Below are positions 18,820 through 28,338 of a stretch of DNA of 64,000 nt, in pieces (the first letter of the stretch is position 1; the number at the start of each line of letters is the position of its first letter). The stretch comes from Allorhizobium pseudoryzae. Lineage in GTDB: Bacteria; Pseudomonadota; Alphaproteobacteria; Rhizobiales; Rhizobiaceae. The notes beneath the pieces were generated by a model. It made no database searches. It worked only from the letters and a program-made list of their open reading frames with translations, and was not told the DNA's origin. Position numbers and translations under genes: made by a program. Location: assembly GCF_011046245.1 (NCBI RefSeq), contig NZ_CP049241.1, positions 868,001 to 932,000 on the forward strand. The letters are read 5' to 3'.

Positions 18820-18873
18820 ACGGCGGACTATGTCTGTGAGACATCACGATCCTCAAAGACAGGCTTTCTTTCC

Positions 18874-20127
18874 ATGACGATCCATTCCGCCATCAACACG
18901 CCCATCGATCCGGTGAAACTCGACAAGCTGGCGGAAGTCGCCGTCAAGGTCGGCCTGCAGCTGAAGGCAAACCAGGATCTCGTCATCACCGCGCCGATCG
19001 CGGCCCTGCCGCTGGTGCGCGAGATCACCAAACATGCCTACATGGCCGGCGCCGGTCTCGTCTCCACCTTCTATTCCGACGAGGAGACGACGCTCGCCCG
19101 TTACCGCCACGCACCGGATGCGAGCTTCGACAAGGCGGCGAGCTGGCTGTATGACGGCATGGCCAAGGCTTACGAGGGCGGCGCGGCTCGCCTTGCCATC
19201 TCCGGCGACAATCCGATGATGCTCGCCAACGAGGACCCGCAGAAGGTGGCGCGCGCCAACAAGGCAAATTCTATCGCCTACAAGCCGGCGCTCGAAAAGA
19301 TCTCGAACTTCGACATCAACTGGCACATCTGCTCCTATCCCAACCCCTCCTGGGCGCGGCAGGTGTTTCCGGATCTGCCGGAAGAGGAAGCCGTGCACAA
19401 ACTGGCGGAAGCGATCTTTTCCGCCTCGCGCATCAACACGCCCGACCCGATCGCCGCCTGGGCCGAGCATAATGCCAACCTGAAAAAACGCTCCAGCTGG
19501 CTGAACGGCGAACGTTTTGCTGCCCTGCATTTCACCGGCCCCGGCACGGACCTCACCGTCGGCCTGGCGGACGGCCACGAATGGCACGGCGGCGCCTCCA
19601 CCGCCAAGAACGGCATCACCTGCAACCCGAACATTCCGACCGAGGAAGTGTTCACCACGCCGCACGCGCTGAAGGTGGAGGGTGTCGTTTCTTCCACCAA
19701 GCCGCTGTCGCACCAGGGCACGCTGATCGACAATATCCAGGTGCGGTTCGAAGCGGGCCGGATCGTCGAGGCAAAGGCGTCCAAAGGCGAATCGGTGCTG
19801 AACAAGGTGCTCGATACCGATGAGGGTGCCCGCCGTCTGGGCGAGGTGGCGCTTGTGCCGCATTCCTCGCCGATCTCGGCGTCGGGGATTCTCTTCTACA
19901 ACACGCTGTTTGATGAGAACGCCTCCTGCCACATCGCGCTTGGCCAGTGCTATTCGAAGTGCTTCCTCAACGGCGCCTCGCTGACGCCGGATCAGATCAA
20001 GGCGCAGGGCGGCAATTCCTCGCTGATCCACATCGACTGGATGATCGGCTCCAACCTCGTGGATATCGACGGTATCCGCGCCGATGGCTCGAAAGTCCCC
20101 GTCATGCGCAAGGGCGAATGGGCCTGA
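18874..20127 (+). CDS. M29 family aminopeptidase
   Basis: 417 residues matching the thermophilic-type metallo-aminopeptidases of family M29, which remove N-terminal residues using a co-catalytic metal pair. Family features are the N-terminal INTPIDPVKLDKLAEVAV segment, FTGPGTDLTVGL with its acidic residue, a central NIPTEEVFTTPH carrying the metal-binding Glu residues, ALGQCYSKC, and the late HIDWMIGS with the His and Asp ligands. No signal peptide is present, so it is cytoplasmic. It is preceded by ybaK with a 54-base gap and followed by an intrinsic terminator. Substrate preference is not evident from the sequence. Confidence 0.92.
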   Translation: MTIHSAINTPIDPVKLDKLAEVAVKVGLQLKANQDLVITAPIAALPLVREITKHAYMAGAGLVSTFYSDEETTLARYRHAPDASFDKAASWLYDGMAKAYEGGAARLAISGDNPMMLANEDPQKVARANKANSIAYKPALEKISNFDINWHICSYPNPSWARQVFPDLPEEEAVHKLAEAIFSASRINTPDPIAAWAEHNANLKKRSSWLNGERFAALHFTGPGTDLTVGLADGHEWHGGASTAKNGITCNPNIPTEEVFTTPHALKVEGVVSSTKPLSHQGTLIDNIQVRFEAGRIVEAKASKGESVLNKVLDTDEGARRLGEVALVPHSSPISASGILFYNTLFDENASCHIALGQCYSKCFLNGASLTPDQIKAQGGNSSLIHIDWMIGSNLVDIDGIRADGSKVPVMRKGEWA

Positions 20128-20148
20128 GCCGACCGTTTCTCTGATCTG

Positions 20149-20181
20149 CCCCGTCGCGGAGGAGCGGCGGGGTCTTCGTTT
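20149..20181 (+). terminator. Intrinsic terminator after the M29 aminopeptidase gene
   Basis: A 9-bp stem (20149-20157 with 20164-20172, one G-U pair) around a GGAGGA loop, followed by a T-rich tail (TCTTCGTTTGTTT). It starts 21 bases after the aminopeptidase stop codon. Confidence 0.8.
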
Positions 20182-20258
20182 GTTTCGCATTCCATCGGCG
20201 GCCCGCATCGAACAAGCATGCCAAGCGGTCGCCCTCACACATCCCCTGGGAGGATCTC

Positions 20259-21245
20259 ATGTTGCGTTTCGGAATTCTGTCCACCGCGCGTATCGGCCAG
20301 AACGCGGTAGTCCCGGCCATCCAGGACGCGGAAAACTGCGTCGTCACCGCCATTGCCAGCCGCGATGTCTCCCGCGCCCGTGCCATGGCCGACCGCTTTT
20401 CCGTGCCGCATGCCTTCGGCTCCTATGAGGAGATGCTGGCCTCGGATGCGATCGACGCCGTCTACATTCCGCTGCCGACCAGCCAGCATGTGGAATGGAC
20501 CATTAAGGCCGCCAATGCCGGCAAGCACGTGCTCTGCGAAAAGCCGATCGCGCTGAAGGCTGCCGAGATCGATCAACTGATCGCCGCGCGCGACCGAAAT
20601 AAGGTGTTGATCGCCGAAGCCTTCATGATCACCTATGCGCCGGTCTGGCGGAAGGTGCGCGAACTTCTGGCCAAGGGCGCGATCGGTCGCCTGCGCCATG
20701 TGCAGGGCGCCTTCACCTATTTCAACCGAGATCCCGGCAACATGCGCAATATTCCGGCACTCGGCGGCGGCGGCCTGCCGGATATCGGCGTCTATCCTAC
20801 GATGGCCACGCGCTTTTCCACGGGCAAGGAGCCGCTCCGCGTCCAGGCAACCACCGAACGCGACACGGAATTCGGCACCGACATCTACTCGTCCGTGAAG
20901 GCCGATTTCGGTGATTTCGACCTCTCCTTCTACATCTCCACCCAGATGGCACATCGCCAGGTGATGGTCTTCCACGGCACCGACGGCTTCATCGAGGTCA
21001 AATCCCCGTTCAATGCGGATCGCTACGGCGCCGAAGAAGTGGAACTGACAGACCAGTCGCATGGCCGCTCCGAAGTCTTCCGCTTCCAGGACAGCCGGCA
21101 GTACAAGCGCCAAGCGGAAGCCTTCGCGACAAAGGCGATGGGCGGCGAAGCGGAGGTGGTGTCGCTGGAAAGCTCGCGCTTCAACCAGCGCTTCATCGAC
21201 GCGGTCTACCGCGCCAGCGACAAGGACGGCTGGGAAACTGTCTGA
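20259..21245 (+). CDS. Gfo/Idh/MocA family oxidoreductase
   Basis: 328 residues. The N-terminal Rossmann fold begins [18 protein letters not shown], and CEKPIALKA near residues 92-100 carries the EKP catalytic Lys motif. The [11 protein letters not shown] and [12 protein letters not shown] segments are typical of the dihydrodiol-dehydrogenase-like or NAD-dependent sugar dehydrogenase branch. It has a GGGAGG element just ahead of the ATG. It stands alone between a terminator and the convergent GtrA gene (3 bases between the stops), so it is probably monocistronic. The substrate is not known. It differs clearly from the MocA-type protein at 5681-6814, so this is not a local duplication. Confidence 0.9.
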   Translation: MLRFGILSTARIGQNAVVPAIQDAENCVVTAIASRDVSRARAMADRFSVPHAFGSYEEMLASDAIDAVYIPLPTSQHVEWTIKAANAGKHVLCEKPIALKAAEIDQLIAARDRNKVLIAEAFMITYAPVWRKVRELLAKGAIGRLRHVQGAFTYFNRDPGNMRNIPALGGGGLPDIGVYPTMATRFSTGKEPLRVQATTERDTEFGTDIYSSVKADFGDFDLSFYISTQMAHRQVMVFHGTDGFIEVKSPFNADRYGAEEVELTDQSHGRSEVFRFQDSRQYKRQAEAFATKAMGGEAEVVSLESSRFNQRFIDAVYRASDKDGWETV

Positions 21246-21248
21246 GCC

Positions 21249-21644
21249 TCAGCGGCTCTCGTTGTCCCTCCGCCGATGGCGGAAGACGAAGCGGGAATAG
21301 CCAAAATAGGTATAGGCCATCGCGCCCAGCGAGGCGAAGACCACGGCCACCACCGGCTGCAGCATCGGCAGCCGGTGGATGAGCAGTGAATAGATCGCAT
21401 AGTTCAGGAGCGCCGAGGTGACCCCCACCGCCCAATAGCGAAAACCTTCCGCCACCAGCGAATGCTGCGACCGGCCGAAGGTAAAGGTGCGGTTGATGAA
21501 CCAGGTGAAGGCCATGGCCGCAAGGATCGCCGGGATGCGTGCGGCAAACGGGCTGAGACCGGCAAGAATCAGGCCTTGCGTCAACCCGGCATCAATGACG
21601 AAGCCTGTCCCCCCGGCAAACAGGAACCAGATCAGCTTTCTCAC
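21249..21644 (-). CDS. GtrA family membrane protein
   Basis: 131 residues with four predicted transmembrane helices, the standard GtrA layout. The first helices contain FLFAGGTGFVIDAGLTQGLI and the middle FTWFINRTFTFGR, whose NRTFTF motif is a family hallmark. GtrA proteins are proposed to flip polyprenyl-phosphate-linked sugars across the inner membrane. The gene overlaps the end of the GT2 gene by 4 bases (ATGA), so the two are translationally coupled and likely supply and translocate the same lipid-linked sugar. The downstream end is convergent with the dehydrogenase gene. Confidence 0.92.
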   Translation of the reverse strand: MRKLIWFLFAGGTGFVIDAGLTQGLILAGLSPFAARIPAILAAMAFTWFINRTFTFGRSQHSLVAEGFRYWAVGVTSALLNYAIYSLLIHRLPMLQPVVAVVFASLGAMAYTYFGYSRFVFRHRRRDNESR

Positions 21645-22639
21645 GCGGCCCGCGCCCCGCTTGCCGGATTGACCTTGTCGCTGGATGAGGCCTCGCGTTC
21701 CCCCAGCCGGTCCGGCTGGTTGAGATAGGCAAGCCGCAGCATCTCGTTGCGGCCGCGCGCCACCGAATCCAGGATAACGCCGGCGGTCAGGGCGACGGAG
21801 GAGAGGCTGATCAAGGCCAGCGACAGCATCCAGGTCGGCATGCGCGGCACGAGCCCCGTCTCGAAATATTCGATCAGAACCGGGATCGAGAGCAGGCTTC
21901 CGCTCGAAAACAGGACCGCGGCAATCAGGCCGAAGAAGATGAAGGGCCGGGTTTCCTTCATCAGCATGGCGAACATGCGCAGGATGCGAAAACCGTCGCG
22001 GAAGGTGGAGAGTTTCGAGAACGACCCCTCCGGCCGGCGCCCGTAATTCAGCTCCAGCTCCGCCACCGGCAGTTTCAGCCGCGAGGCGTGCACCGACATT
22101 TCCGTCTCGATCTCGAAGCCGCCCGAGACCGCCGGGAAGCTTTTCACATAGCGGCGGGTAAAGGCGCGGTAGCCGGAAAAGATGTCGGAAAAATCCGGCC
22201 CGAACATCTGCCGGTAGAGAATGTTGAACAGCCGGTTGCCGGCGGCATGGCCCTGGCGCCCCGCATCGTCATGCACGCCGCGCCGTGTGCCGACCACCAT
22301 GTCCACCCGCTCCGTCAGAAGCGTGCGGATCAGTTCCTCGGCATCGTCCGGCGCGTAGGTGCCGTCGCCATCGGCCATCACGTAGATGTCGGCGTCGATA
22401 TCGGCAAACATGCGCCGCACCACATGGCCTTTGCCCTGGCGGCGCTCGCGGCGCACCTCGGCCCCGGCCAGCATCGCGGCAAGCGCCGTCCCATCGGTGG
22501 AATTGTTGTCGTAGACAAAGATGCGGGCCGTTGGCAGCGCCAGCCGGAACCCCCGCACGACCGAAGCGATGGTGGCCGCCTCGTTATAACAGGGAAGAAG
22601 AACGGCGATCGAAAGATCACCCGTTGCGGCCTGGTCCAT
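21641..22639 (-). CDS. Glycosyltransferase family 2, polyprenyl-phosphate sugar synthase type
   Basis: 332 residues. The N-terminal GT-A domain begins SIAVLLPCYNEAATI and contains the metal-binding ADGDGTYAPDDA (DxD) near residues 89-100; two hydrophobic segments follow after residue 230, the organisation of dolichyl- or polyprenyl-phosphate mannose/glucose synthases with a membrane anchor. It would charge undecaprenyl phosphate with a single sugar on the cytoplasmic face. It is coupled to gtrA by a 4-base overlap and divergent from the GT-C-like membrane protein gene; the three genes together suggest modification of a surface glycan or lipid. The sugar and acceptor are unknown. Confidence 0.92.
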   Translation of the reverse strand: MDQAATGDLSIAVLLPCYNEAATIASVVRGFRLALPTARIFVYDNNSTDGTALAAMLAGAEVRRERRQGKGHVVRRMFADIDADIYVMADGDGTYAPDDAEELIRTLLTERVDMVVGTRRGVHDDAGRQGHAAGNRLFNILYRQMFGPDFSDIFSGYRAFTRRYVKSFPAVSGGFEIETEMSVHASRLKLPVAELELNYGRRPEGSFSKLSTFRDGFRILRMFAMLMKETRPFIFFGLIAAVLFSSGSLLSIPVLIEYFETGLVPRMPTWMLSLALISLSSVALTAGVILDSVARGRNEMLRLAYLNQPDRLGEREASSSDKVNPASGARAA

Positions 22640-22775
22640 GACGTTTACCCGCTACTCGGTACAGTGCGGGCCGAAGTCTTCCGGCCCCGCGCGCTTTACT
22701 ATTTCTTGAGAAGGTTAAGGCTAGGTTTCCGGGGACAAGATGTGGCCTGCCGGCCCGGCCGCCGAGGACCAGAAT

Positions 22776-24626
22776 ATGACAGCTTTCCTGCGACACAGCC
22801 CCGTTGTGCCTGACCAGCGCCGCCGCCCGGCAGGGTTCTGGGATCGCTTTTTCCCCTCGCTTCTGGCCTATGCCATCGTGGTGATCGCGGCCCTGCTCGT
22901 TTTCCACGTGCCGAGCGCCACCGATTATGTCGGCAAGGACAATGACGACGTGATGCGGCTTGTGGAGGTGCGCGACTGGCTGTCCGGGCAGAGCTGGTTC
23001 GACCTGATGCAATACCGCCTCGGTCTGGAGGGCGGCACGCTGATGCACTGGTCGCGGCTGGTCGATCTGCCGATCGGCGGTCTGATCCGGTTTTTCTCGC
23101 TGTTTGCCGCCTCGCCCGAACAGGCGGAAGCGCTGGCGCTCACCGTCTGGCCGCTGCTTCTCGGTGCTCTGTTCATTGCGGCTGCCGGCTTCGGTGGCCG
23201 GCGCATGGGCGGCGTTTCCACCATGCATATCGGCTTCGGCCTCGCCTCGCTCTTCGTCTTCACCTCGGTGCGCTTCTATCCGGGCTCGATCGATCACCAT
23301 AACCTGCAGCAGGTGCTGATGGTGTTCCTGGCCGCCTGCCTGATCGACCGCCGCCGGGGGGGACTGAGCCATGTCATGGCCGGCGTCACGGCGGCGATTG
23401 CGATTGCCATCGGCGCGGAAACCGTGCCGATCGTCGCGGTCGCCTGCGCCTGTGTCGCCGTGCAATGGGCCTGGCATGGCGAAGCCTTCGGGGCTCCGGC
23501 CCGTGCCTTCGGCCTCTCGCTGAGCCTCTCCATAACCGCACTCTTCGTCGCGACGGTGCCCCCGGCACATTATGGCATGGTGACCTGCGACAACCTCTCG
23601 CTTGGTTTCTATTCGCTGACAGCCCTTGGCGGCGCCGGCCTGTTTTTGCTGGCACTTGGGGTGAAGGGCGCAAGCCAGAAGCAGCGTTTCCTCGCTCTCG
23701 GCGGCCTCGGCATCGCCATGCTCGCCGCCGCCGTCCTCATTGCGCCGCAATGCCTCGGCAGCCCGCTCTCCGGCCTCGATCCGATGCTGCGCGACCTTTG
23801 GCTCAACAATGTGACCGAAGCCCAGCCCTTCCTGTCGCAGCTCAGGTATGAACCCTCGACCGTCGGCGGCTTCTATGCGGTCGGCCTGTTTGCCATTGCG
23901 ATCTGCGCGTTCCGTGTCCTCGACCGGGAGAAGACCGAGATCCATCTGGTGCTCCTGGCGCTGATCGGGATCGCCTGGATCATCTCGCTCATCCAGGTGC
24001 GCGGGTCATTCCTGGCCAACGCCCTCACCATCCTGCCGCTATCGCTGATCATCGATGATCTTCGCCGCCAGTCACATGCGGAGCCGGAAAACATCAATGC
24101 CGGCTTCGTCTATGTCATAACGGTGCTGATGTCGGTGCCGGTCGTCTGGGTGTTCTTTGGCGCGGTCTCTACCAAGGGCATCGGCAACTCCATCAGCATC
24201 AGCGCGCTCACCGAGGCGAGCGCCCCGAAACGGACGGCGGAAGCCTGCACCAGCCGCACCGATATGAAGGCGCTGGCTGCCCTTCCCCCGGGCGTGATCG
24301 CCGCACCCTCCGAAAGCGGCGCAACCATCCTGCGCTACACGGCCCACCGCGTCCTCTCGGCTCCCTATCACCGCAACCAGGGCGGCATGCTGACGGAACT
24401 GCATATCGGGCTGGCAAGCGCCAAGGAGGCGGAAGCGTTCCTGAGGGGCGCACAGGTCACGGTGCTCGCCTTCTGCGCGACCGATCCGCAGACGCAGGCC
24501 CTCAAGCGGCTGAAGCCGGATGGTTTGTATGCCGATCTCTCCAACGGCAAGGTTCCGCCCTATCTGCAGGCGCTTCCTGTTACCGATCCGGACGGCTTCC
24601 GGCTCTATCGGGTCATCAGCCGCTGA
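22776..24626 (+). CDS. Polytopic membrane protein, GT-C/STT3-like glycosyltransferase candidate
   Basis: 616 residues from the ATG at 22776 (GAGGA 7 bases upstream); an in-frame ATG at 22740 is an alternative. About ten or eleven hydrophobic helices are followed by a soluble C-terminal region of about 150 residues. The first outer loop has KDNDDVMRLVEVRDW and GTLMHWSRLVD, and a later loop has PGSIDHHNLQQ. Paired acidic residues in loop 1 and a DHH motif are the pattern of GT-C enzymes such as STT3/PglB/AglB and related lipid-linked sugar transferases. Databases often give this family uninformative names. I infer transfer of the sugar made by the divergent GT2/GtrA pair; it could act on another substrate. 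Confidence 0.65.
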   Translation: MTAFLRHSPVVPDQRRRPAGFWDRFFPSLLAYAIVVIAALLVFHVPSATDYVGKDNDDVMRLVEVRDWLSGQSWFDLMQYRLGLEGGTLMHWSRLVDLPIGGLIRFFSLFAASPEQAEALALTVWPLLLGALFIAAAGFGGRRMGGVSTMHIGFGLASLFVFTSVRFYPGSIDHHNLQQVLMVFLAACLIDRRRGGLSHVMAGVTAAIAIAIGAETVPIVAVACACVAVQWAWHGEAFGAPARAFGLSLSLSITALFVATVPPAHYGMVTCDNLSLGFYSLTALGGAGLFLLALGVKGASQKQRFLALGGLGIAMLAAAVLIAPQCLGSPLSGLDPMLRDLWLNNVTEAQPFLSQLRYEPSTVGGFYAVGLFAIAICAFRVLDREKTEIHLVLLALIGIAWIISLIQVRGSFLANALTILPLSLIIDDLRRQSHAEPENINAGFVYVITVLMSVPVVWVFFGAVSTKGIGNSISISALTEASAPKRTAEACTSRTDMKALAALPPGVIAAPSESGATILRYTAHRVLSAPYHRNQGGMLTELHIGLASAKEAEAFLRGAQVTVLAFCATDPQTQALKRLKPDGLYADLSNGKVPPYLQALPVTDPDGFRLYRVISR

Positions 24627-24906
24627 TCTTTGTTGAAAGCACGTACTGCCGCCTGTATCCAAGCAGGAGGAGCATCGCCACCGACAGCATGAGACCGGCG
24701 TTGACGCCGCCGATTGCCAGAAGCAGCGGCCAGAGCGAGAACTGACCCGAGACGACCACGCTGATGGCAAAAAGGACCGGGATCGCGACGGCGAGGCTGA
24801 TGATGACGAAAAGCGAACGCAGGTGAGCCGCGGCAGTCCCCAGCAGGCAGGCAGTCAGAAGCACCACGGGCAAAGATCCTTCGTCTGGACGTCTGCCCCC
24901 TCCCAT
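24616..24906 (-). CDS. Hypothetical small membrane protein
   Basis: 96 residues with three strongly hydrophobic segments (around 13-30, 33-54 and 60-82) and a short basic tail, GYRRQYVLSTKISG. The hydrophobic pattern is too regular for a random shadow frame, and it lies mostly outside the neighbouring genes, overlapping the convergent membrane-protein gene by 11 bases. The ATG at 24906 lacks a good ribosome-binding site; a GTG about 14 codons in, with AAGGA upstream, may be the true start. No family is recognised. Its position next to a glycan module suggests an accessory membrane role, which is only inference. Confidence 0.5.
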   Translation of the reverse strand: MGGGRRPDEGSLPVVLLTACLLGTAAAHLRSLFVIISLAVAIPVLFAISVVVSGQFSLWPLLLAIGGVNAGLMLSVAMLLLLGYRRQYVLSTKISG

Positions 24907-25069
24907 AACGGCAAAATCCCAACAAAGCCCCGCTGCCGGCCTCAGCCTGCCGAAAACCGCGGATCAGCCTTAAGGCCAGATGAAGCATGAGGATTAACGC
25001 TTGCCTTACGCACGGATTTTGCAACCTGCACAGGGTGAAACCTCGACTCAAATCGGCTAGAACAGATCC

Positions 25070-26683
25070 ATGAACAGGCCCTTTTTCAGCGAGACCCAGA
25101 CCAACCTTGCCGAATTGTCGGTGTCGGAACTCTCCGGCTCGATCAAACGGACGGTCGAGACCGCTTTCGATCATGTGCGGGTGCGCGGCGAAATCTCCGG
25201 CTATCGCGGCCCGCATTCCTCCGGTCATGCCTATTTCGCGCTGAAGGACGACAAGGCGCGCATCGATGCGGTGATCTGGAAAGGCTCCTTCTCCAAGCTG
25301 AAATTCCGTCCGGAAGAGGGCATGGAGGTGATTGCCACCGGCAAGGTCACCACCTTCCCCGGCTCCTCCAAATACCAGATCGTCATCGAGACGCTGGAAC
25401 CGGCGGGTGCCGGGGCGCTGATGGCGCTGATCGAGGAGCGCAAGAAGAAGCTTGCCGCCGAAGGCCTGTTCGATCCGGCCCGCAAACGGCCGCTCCCCTT
25501 CCTGCCGACGGTGATCGGTGTTGTCACCTCTCCGACCGGCGCCGTCATCCGCGATATCCTGCACCGCATTTCCGATCGTTTTCCGGTGCATGTCATCGTC
25601 TGGCCGGTCAAGGTGCAGGGCGAAGGCTCCGGCGACGAGGTGGCCAATGCCATCCGCGGCTTCAATTTTCTTGATCCGCTGGGGCCTGTGCGGCGGCCGG
25701 ACGTTCTGATCGTGGCACGTGGCGGCGGCAGCCTGGAGGACCTCTGGAGTTTCAACGACGAGGCCGTGGTGCGCGCGGCGGCCGACAGCGCCATCCCGCT
25801 GATTTCCGCCGTTGGCCACGAAACGGACTGGACGCTGATCGACCATGCTGCGGACGTGCGGGCGCCGACGCCGACAGGGGCTGCGGAAATGGCCGTGCCG
25901 GTGAAGGCGGAACTCGAAGCACAACTCGCGAACCTGTCGGCTCGGCTGCGGGGCGCCTCCAGCCGCCAGATGGACAATCGCCGCCAGGCGCTGCGTTCGC
26001 TGATGCGGGCGCTTCCCTCGCTCGACCAGTTGCTCGCCCTTCCCCGCCGGCGTTTCGACGAGGCCGCCGCCGGTCTCGGACGCGGGCTGGAGCGTACGGC
26101 GATTGCCAAACGTCGCCAATTCGAACGGGCAACCGCCGGCCTGAGGCTCGACCTTCTCTCAAACCGCATCGCGGAACGCCGCCGCCATATCGGCGAACAG
26201 GTGCTGCGCCAGGATCGCTGCCTGGAGCGGCAGTTGCTCGGCGCCCGCAGCCGCATCCAGCGCGCCGAGGCGCAACTGTCAGGATTGCCGCAGCGCCTCA
26301 CCGGCCAGATCGCCCGGGAGCGGCAACATACGGCAGCGCTGGCGCGGCAGGCGGAAACGGCGATCCGTCACGCCATGGCGCGCCACCGGGCAACGCTTGT
26401 GGCACAGGACCGGGTGCTGCAGTCGCTGTCTTACAAGAACGTGCTGAAGCGCGGTTTCGCCGTCATCCGCGGCGAGGACGATACTCCTCTCACACGCGCC
26501 GCGGCGGTTGCCAGCGGGCAGACCCTTTCCATCGAGTTTGCCGATGGGCGCGTGGCGGCCACCGCCGGTGACGGTATCGAACCGCCGGCCTCGCCCGGGC
26601 CCACGGCTCCGCCCGCTCCCCGCAAACGCGCGCCCAAGCCAGCAACTCTGGACAAGAAGCCGGAACAGGGGACCTTGTTCTGA
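25070..26683 (+). CDS. xseA: Exodeoxyribonuclease VII large subunit
   Basis: 537 residues. An N-terminal OB-fold DNA-binding domain ([21 protein letters not shown]) is followed by the catalytic domain with [14 protein letters not shown] and the [17 protein letters not shown] motif, then [14 protein letters not shown] long coiled-coil rich in Arg and Gln follows and ends in [15 protein letters not shown], the conserved terminal beta element. It degrades single-stranded DNA with the XseB small subunit, which is not encoded in this window. The C-terminal 40 residues are Pro/Ala-rich and variable. The ATG has little ribosome-binding sequence but the family N-terminus follows directly. It is followed 3 bases later by a flavodoxin-fold gene. 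Confidence 0.96.
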   Translation: MNRPFFSETQTNLAELSVSELSGSIKRTVETAFDHVRVRGEISGYRGPHSSGHAYFALKDDKARIDAVIWKGSFSKLKFRPEEGMEVIATGKVTTFPGSSKYQIVIETLEPAGAGALMALIEERKKKLAAEGLFDPARKRPLPFLPTVIGVVTSPTGAVIRDILHRISDRFPVHVIVWPVKVQGEGSGDEVANAIRGFNFLDPLGPVRRPDVLIVARGGGSLEDLWSFNDEAVVRAAADSAIPLISAVGHETDWTLIDHAADVRAPTPTGAAEMAVPVKAELEAQLANLSARLRGASSRQMDNRRQALRSLMRALPSLDQLLALPRRRFDEAAAGLGRGLERTAIAKRRQFERATAGLRLDLLSNRIAERRRHIGEQVLRQDRCLERQLLGARSRIQRAEAQLSGLPQRLTGQIARERQHTAALARQAETAIRHAMARHRATLVAQDRVLQSLSYKNVLKRGFAVIRGEDDTPLTRAAAVASGQTLSIEFADGRVAATAGDGIEPPASPGPTAPPAPRKRAPKPATLDKKPEQGTLF

Positions 26684-26686
26684 ACC

Positions 26687-27283
26687 ATGGCCCTGCGGTT
26701 TCTCGTCGTTCTCGCACATCCGCTGCCGGAGAGTTTTGCCGCTTCGGTGGCCAATGCCGTCGTCGAAACCCTGCGGCAGAACGGCCATGCCGTGGACCTG
26801 CTCGACCTTTACGGCGAGGATTTCGACCCCAGGCTGTCCGTCCGTGAGCGCCGGACCTATTTCGACACGCCGTCCGATACGAGCGCTGTTGATCCGGTCA
26901 TTGCCCGGCTGCAGGCCGCTGACGGGCTGATCCTCGTCTTTCCGCAGTGGTGGTTCAACTTTCCGGCCATCCTCAAGGGTTTCTTCGACCGCATCTTCGC
27001 ACCCGGCGTCGCCTTCCATCACGACCAAGCGGGTGGACGCATCCGCCCTGCGCTCGGCAATATCAAGCATCTTTATGCCTTCACCACCACCGGTTCGCCC
27101 TGGTGGGTGGTGAAACTCTATATGGGCGACCCGGTCCGGCGCCTGCTGAAACGCGGCATCGCCGCCTTCTGCGCACAGCACCTCGATTTCAGGATGCTGG
27201 CCCTGCACGACATGGACCGCGTCACCCAACGGACGCTCGCGACGCATCTGCAGCGGGTCCGCCGCATGGTGGAGCGGCTCTGA
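26687..27283 (+). CDS. NAD(P)H-dependent oxidoreductase, flavodoxin-fold (quinone reductase-like)
   Basis: 198 residues of the NAD(P)H quinone oxidoreductase/modulator-of-drug-activity family. The N-terminal VVLAHPLPESFAAS binds the FMN or FAD phosphate, FPQWWFNFPAILKGFFDR is the highly conserved central motif, and TTTGSPWW follows. These cytoplasmic flavoproteins carry out two-electron reduction of quinones, avoiding semiquinone radicals. The gene starts 3 bases after xseA and shares a TGATG overlap with the SH3-domain gene after it, so a transcript xseA - oxidoreductase - SH3 protein is likely. The physiological substrate is unknown. Confidence 0.9.
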   Translation: MALRFLVVLAHPLPESFAASVANAVVETLRQNGHAVDLLDLYGEDFDPRLSVRERRTYFDTPSDTSAVDPVIARLQAADGLILVFPQWWFNFPAILKGFFDRIFAPGVAFHHDQAGGRIRPALGNIKHLYAFTTTGSPWWVVKLYMGDPVRRLLKRGIAAFCAQHLDFRMLALHDMDRVTQRTLATHLQRVRRMVERL

Positions 27284-27627
27284 TGTCCTCCTTCCGCGTG
27301 TCGCAGGCCTGGCAGGCGAGCTATGCCGATCCGATCACCGTGCGCGAAGGCGACGTGCTGACCCTGACCGGCCGGACGGATCTCTGGGAGGGCCATCTCT
27401 GGCTCTGGGCCCGCAATCCGACGGGCCAGGAAGGCTGGATACCGGACCGCCTGGTGGCGCAGGACGGCGAAACTGCCCGGGCCGCTTTCGATTATTCGGC
27501 GCAGGAACTGACCTGCGAGGCCGGTGCGATTGTCTCCGGCACATGGCATCTTAATGGCTGGATCTGGTGCCGGCGGGCCGACGGCGCCGAGGGCTGGGTA
27601 CCGGAAAAGCACCTCGCCCCCTGCTGA
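27283..27627 (+). CDS. SH3 domain-containing protein
   Basis: 114 residues made of two tandem bacterial variant SH3-like repeats of about 55 residues. Each contains the pattern of a Glu/Gly turn followed by W-x-x-R-N/D and EGW(I/V)P: GQEGWIPDRLV in the first, GAEGWVPEKHL in the second. No signal peptide, so it is predicted to be cytoplasmic. The start codon overlaps the stop of the oxidoreductase gene (TGATG), indicating coupling. Such proteins are assumed to bind peptides or other proteins; no specific role is known. Domain call is firm, function open. Confidence 0.8.
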   Translation: MSSFRVSQAWQASYADPITVREGDVLTLTGRTDLWEGHLWLWARNPTGQEGWIPDRLVAQDGETARAAFDYSAQELTCEAGAIVSGTWHLNGWIWCRRADGAEGWVPEKHLAPC

Positions 27628-27783
27628 GCCGATCCTCGATCCGCTCCAACATGGCCGTCCAATCGTCAGCACGCGTCGTCCACCTGATGGCCGAAAACGT
27701 CCGCTCTTCGTCCGAAACCCTGCTTTTGCGGCTGGCCTAGAAGCCTAGACTGCGGCTATCCTAACCAACACGGAGAGCCGAAA

Positions 27784-28338
27784 ATGTCCGACACCGCCCT
27801 CATCGTCATCGACGTGCAGGAGTCCTTTCGCCATCGCCCCTATTGGGACGAAGCCGATCTTTCCCGTTATCTGGAGCGCCAGCAGGCGCTGATCGATGGT
27901 GCCGCCATACGCAACCTGCCGATCCTCCAGGTCTTCCACGTGGAAGATACCGGCCCCTTCTCCAAGGAGAGCGGCCATGTGCGCACCTTCGAGGGCCTCA
28001 GCATCGCCCCCACCCGGATCTTCGAGAAGCGCCGCCATTCCGCCCTTGTCGGCTCCGGCCTCGATGTCTGGCTGACGACACACGGCATCCGCAACCTGAT
28101 CATCTCCGGCATCCGCACCGAACAGTGCTGCGAAACCACCACCCGCCACGCTTCCGATCTCGGCTTCAAGGTCACCTATGTCGCCGAGGCGACGCTGACC
28201 TTTCCGATGACAGACGCGGACGGCATCACCCGCTCGCCGGCAGAGATCCGCCGCCACACGGCCATGGTTCTGAAGGATCGGTTCGCCCGCATCGCCTCCG
28301 TCGAAGACGCGCTTGGCGAGACAAGGCTTGCCGCATGA
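27784..28338 (+). CDS. Isochorismatase-like cysteine hydrolase
   Basis: 184 residues. The Asp-Lys-Cys catalytic triad of the cysteine hydrolase family is visible: Asp10 in VIDVQESF, Lys82 in FEKRRHSA and Cys115 in GIRTEQCCETT. These enzymes hydrolyse nicotinamide, ureidomalonate-type amides, isochorismate or related small amides or ethers. The gene overlaps the GlxA-type regulator gene by 4 bases (ATGA), so both are made together and the regulator probably controls this hydrolase. The start has a GGAGAG element 9 bases upstream. The actual substrate cannot be read from sequence. Confidence 0.9.
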   Translation: MSDTALIVIDVQESFRHRPYWDEADLSRYLERQQALIDGAAIRNLPILQVFHVEDTGPFSKESGHVRTFEGLSIAPTRIFEKRRHSALVGSGLDVWLTTHGIRNLIISGIRTEQCCETTTRHASDLGFKVTYVAEATLTFPMTDADGITRSPAEIRRHTAMVLKDRFARIASVEDALGETRLAA

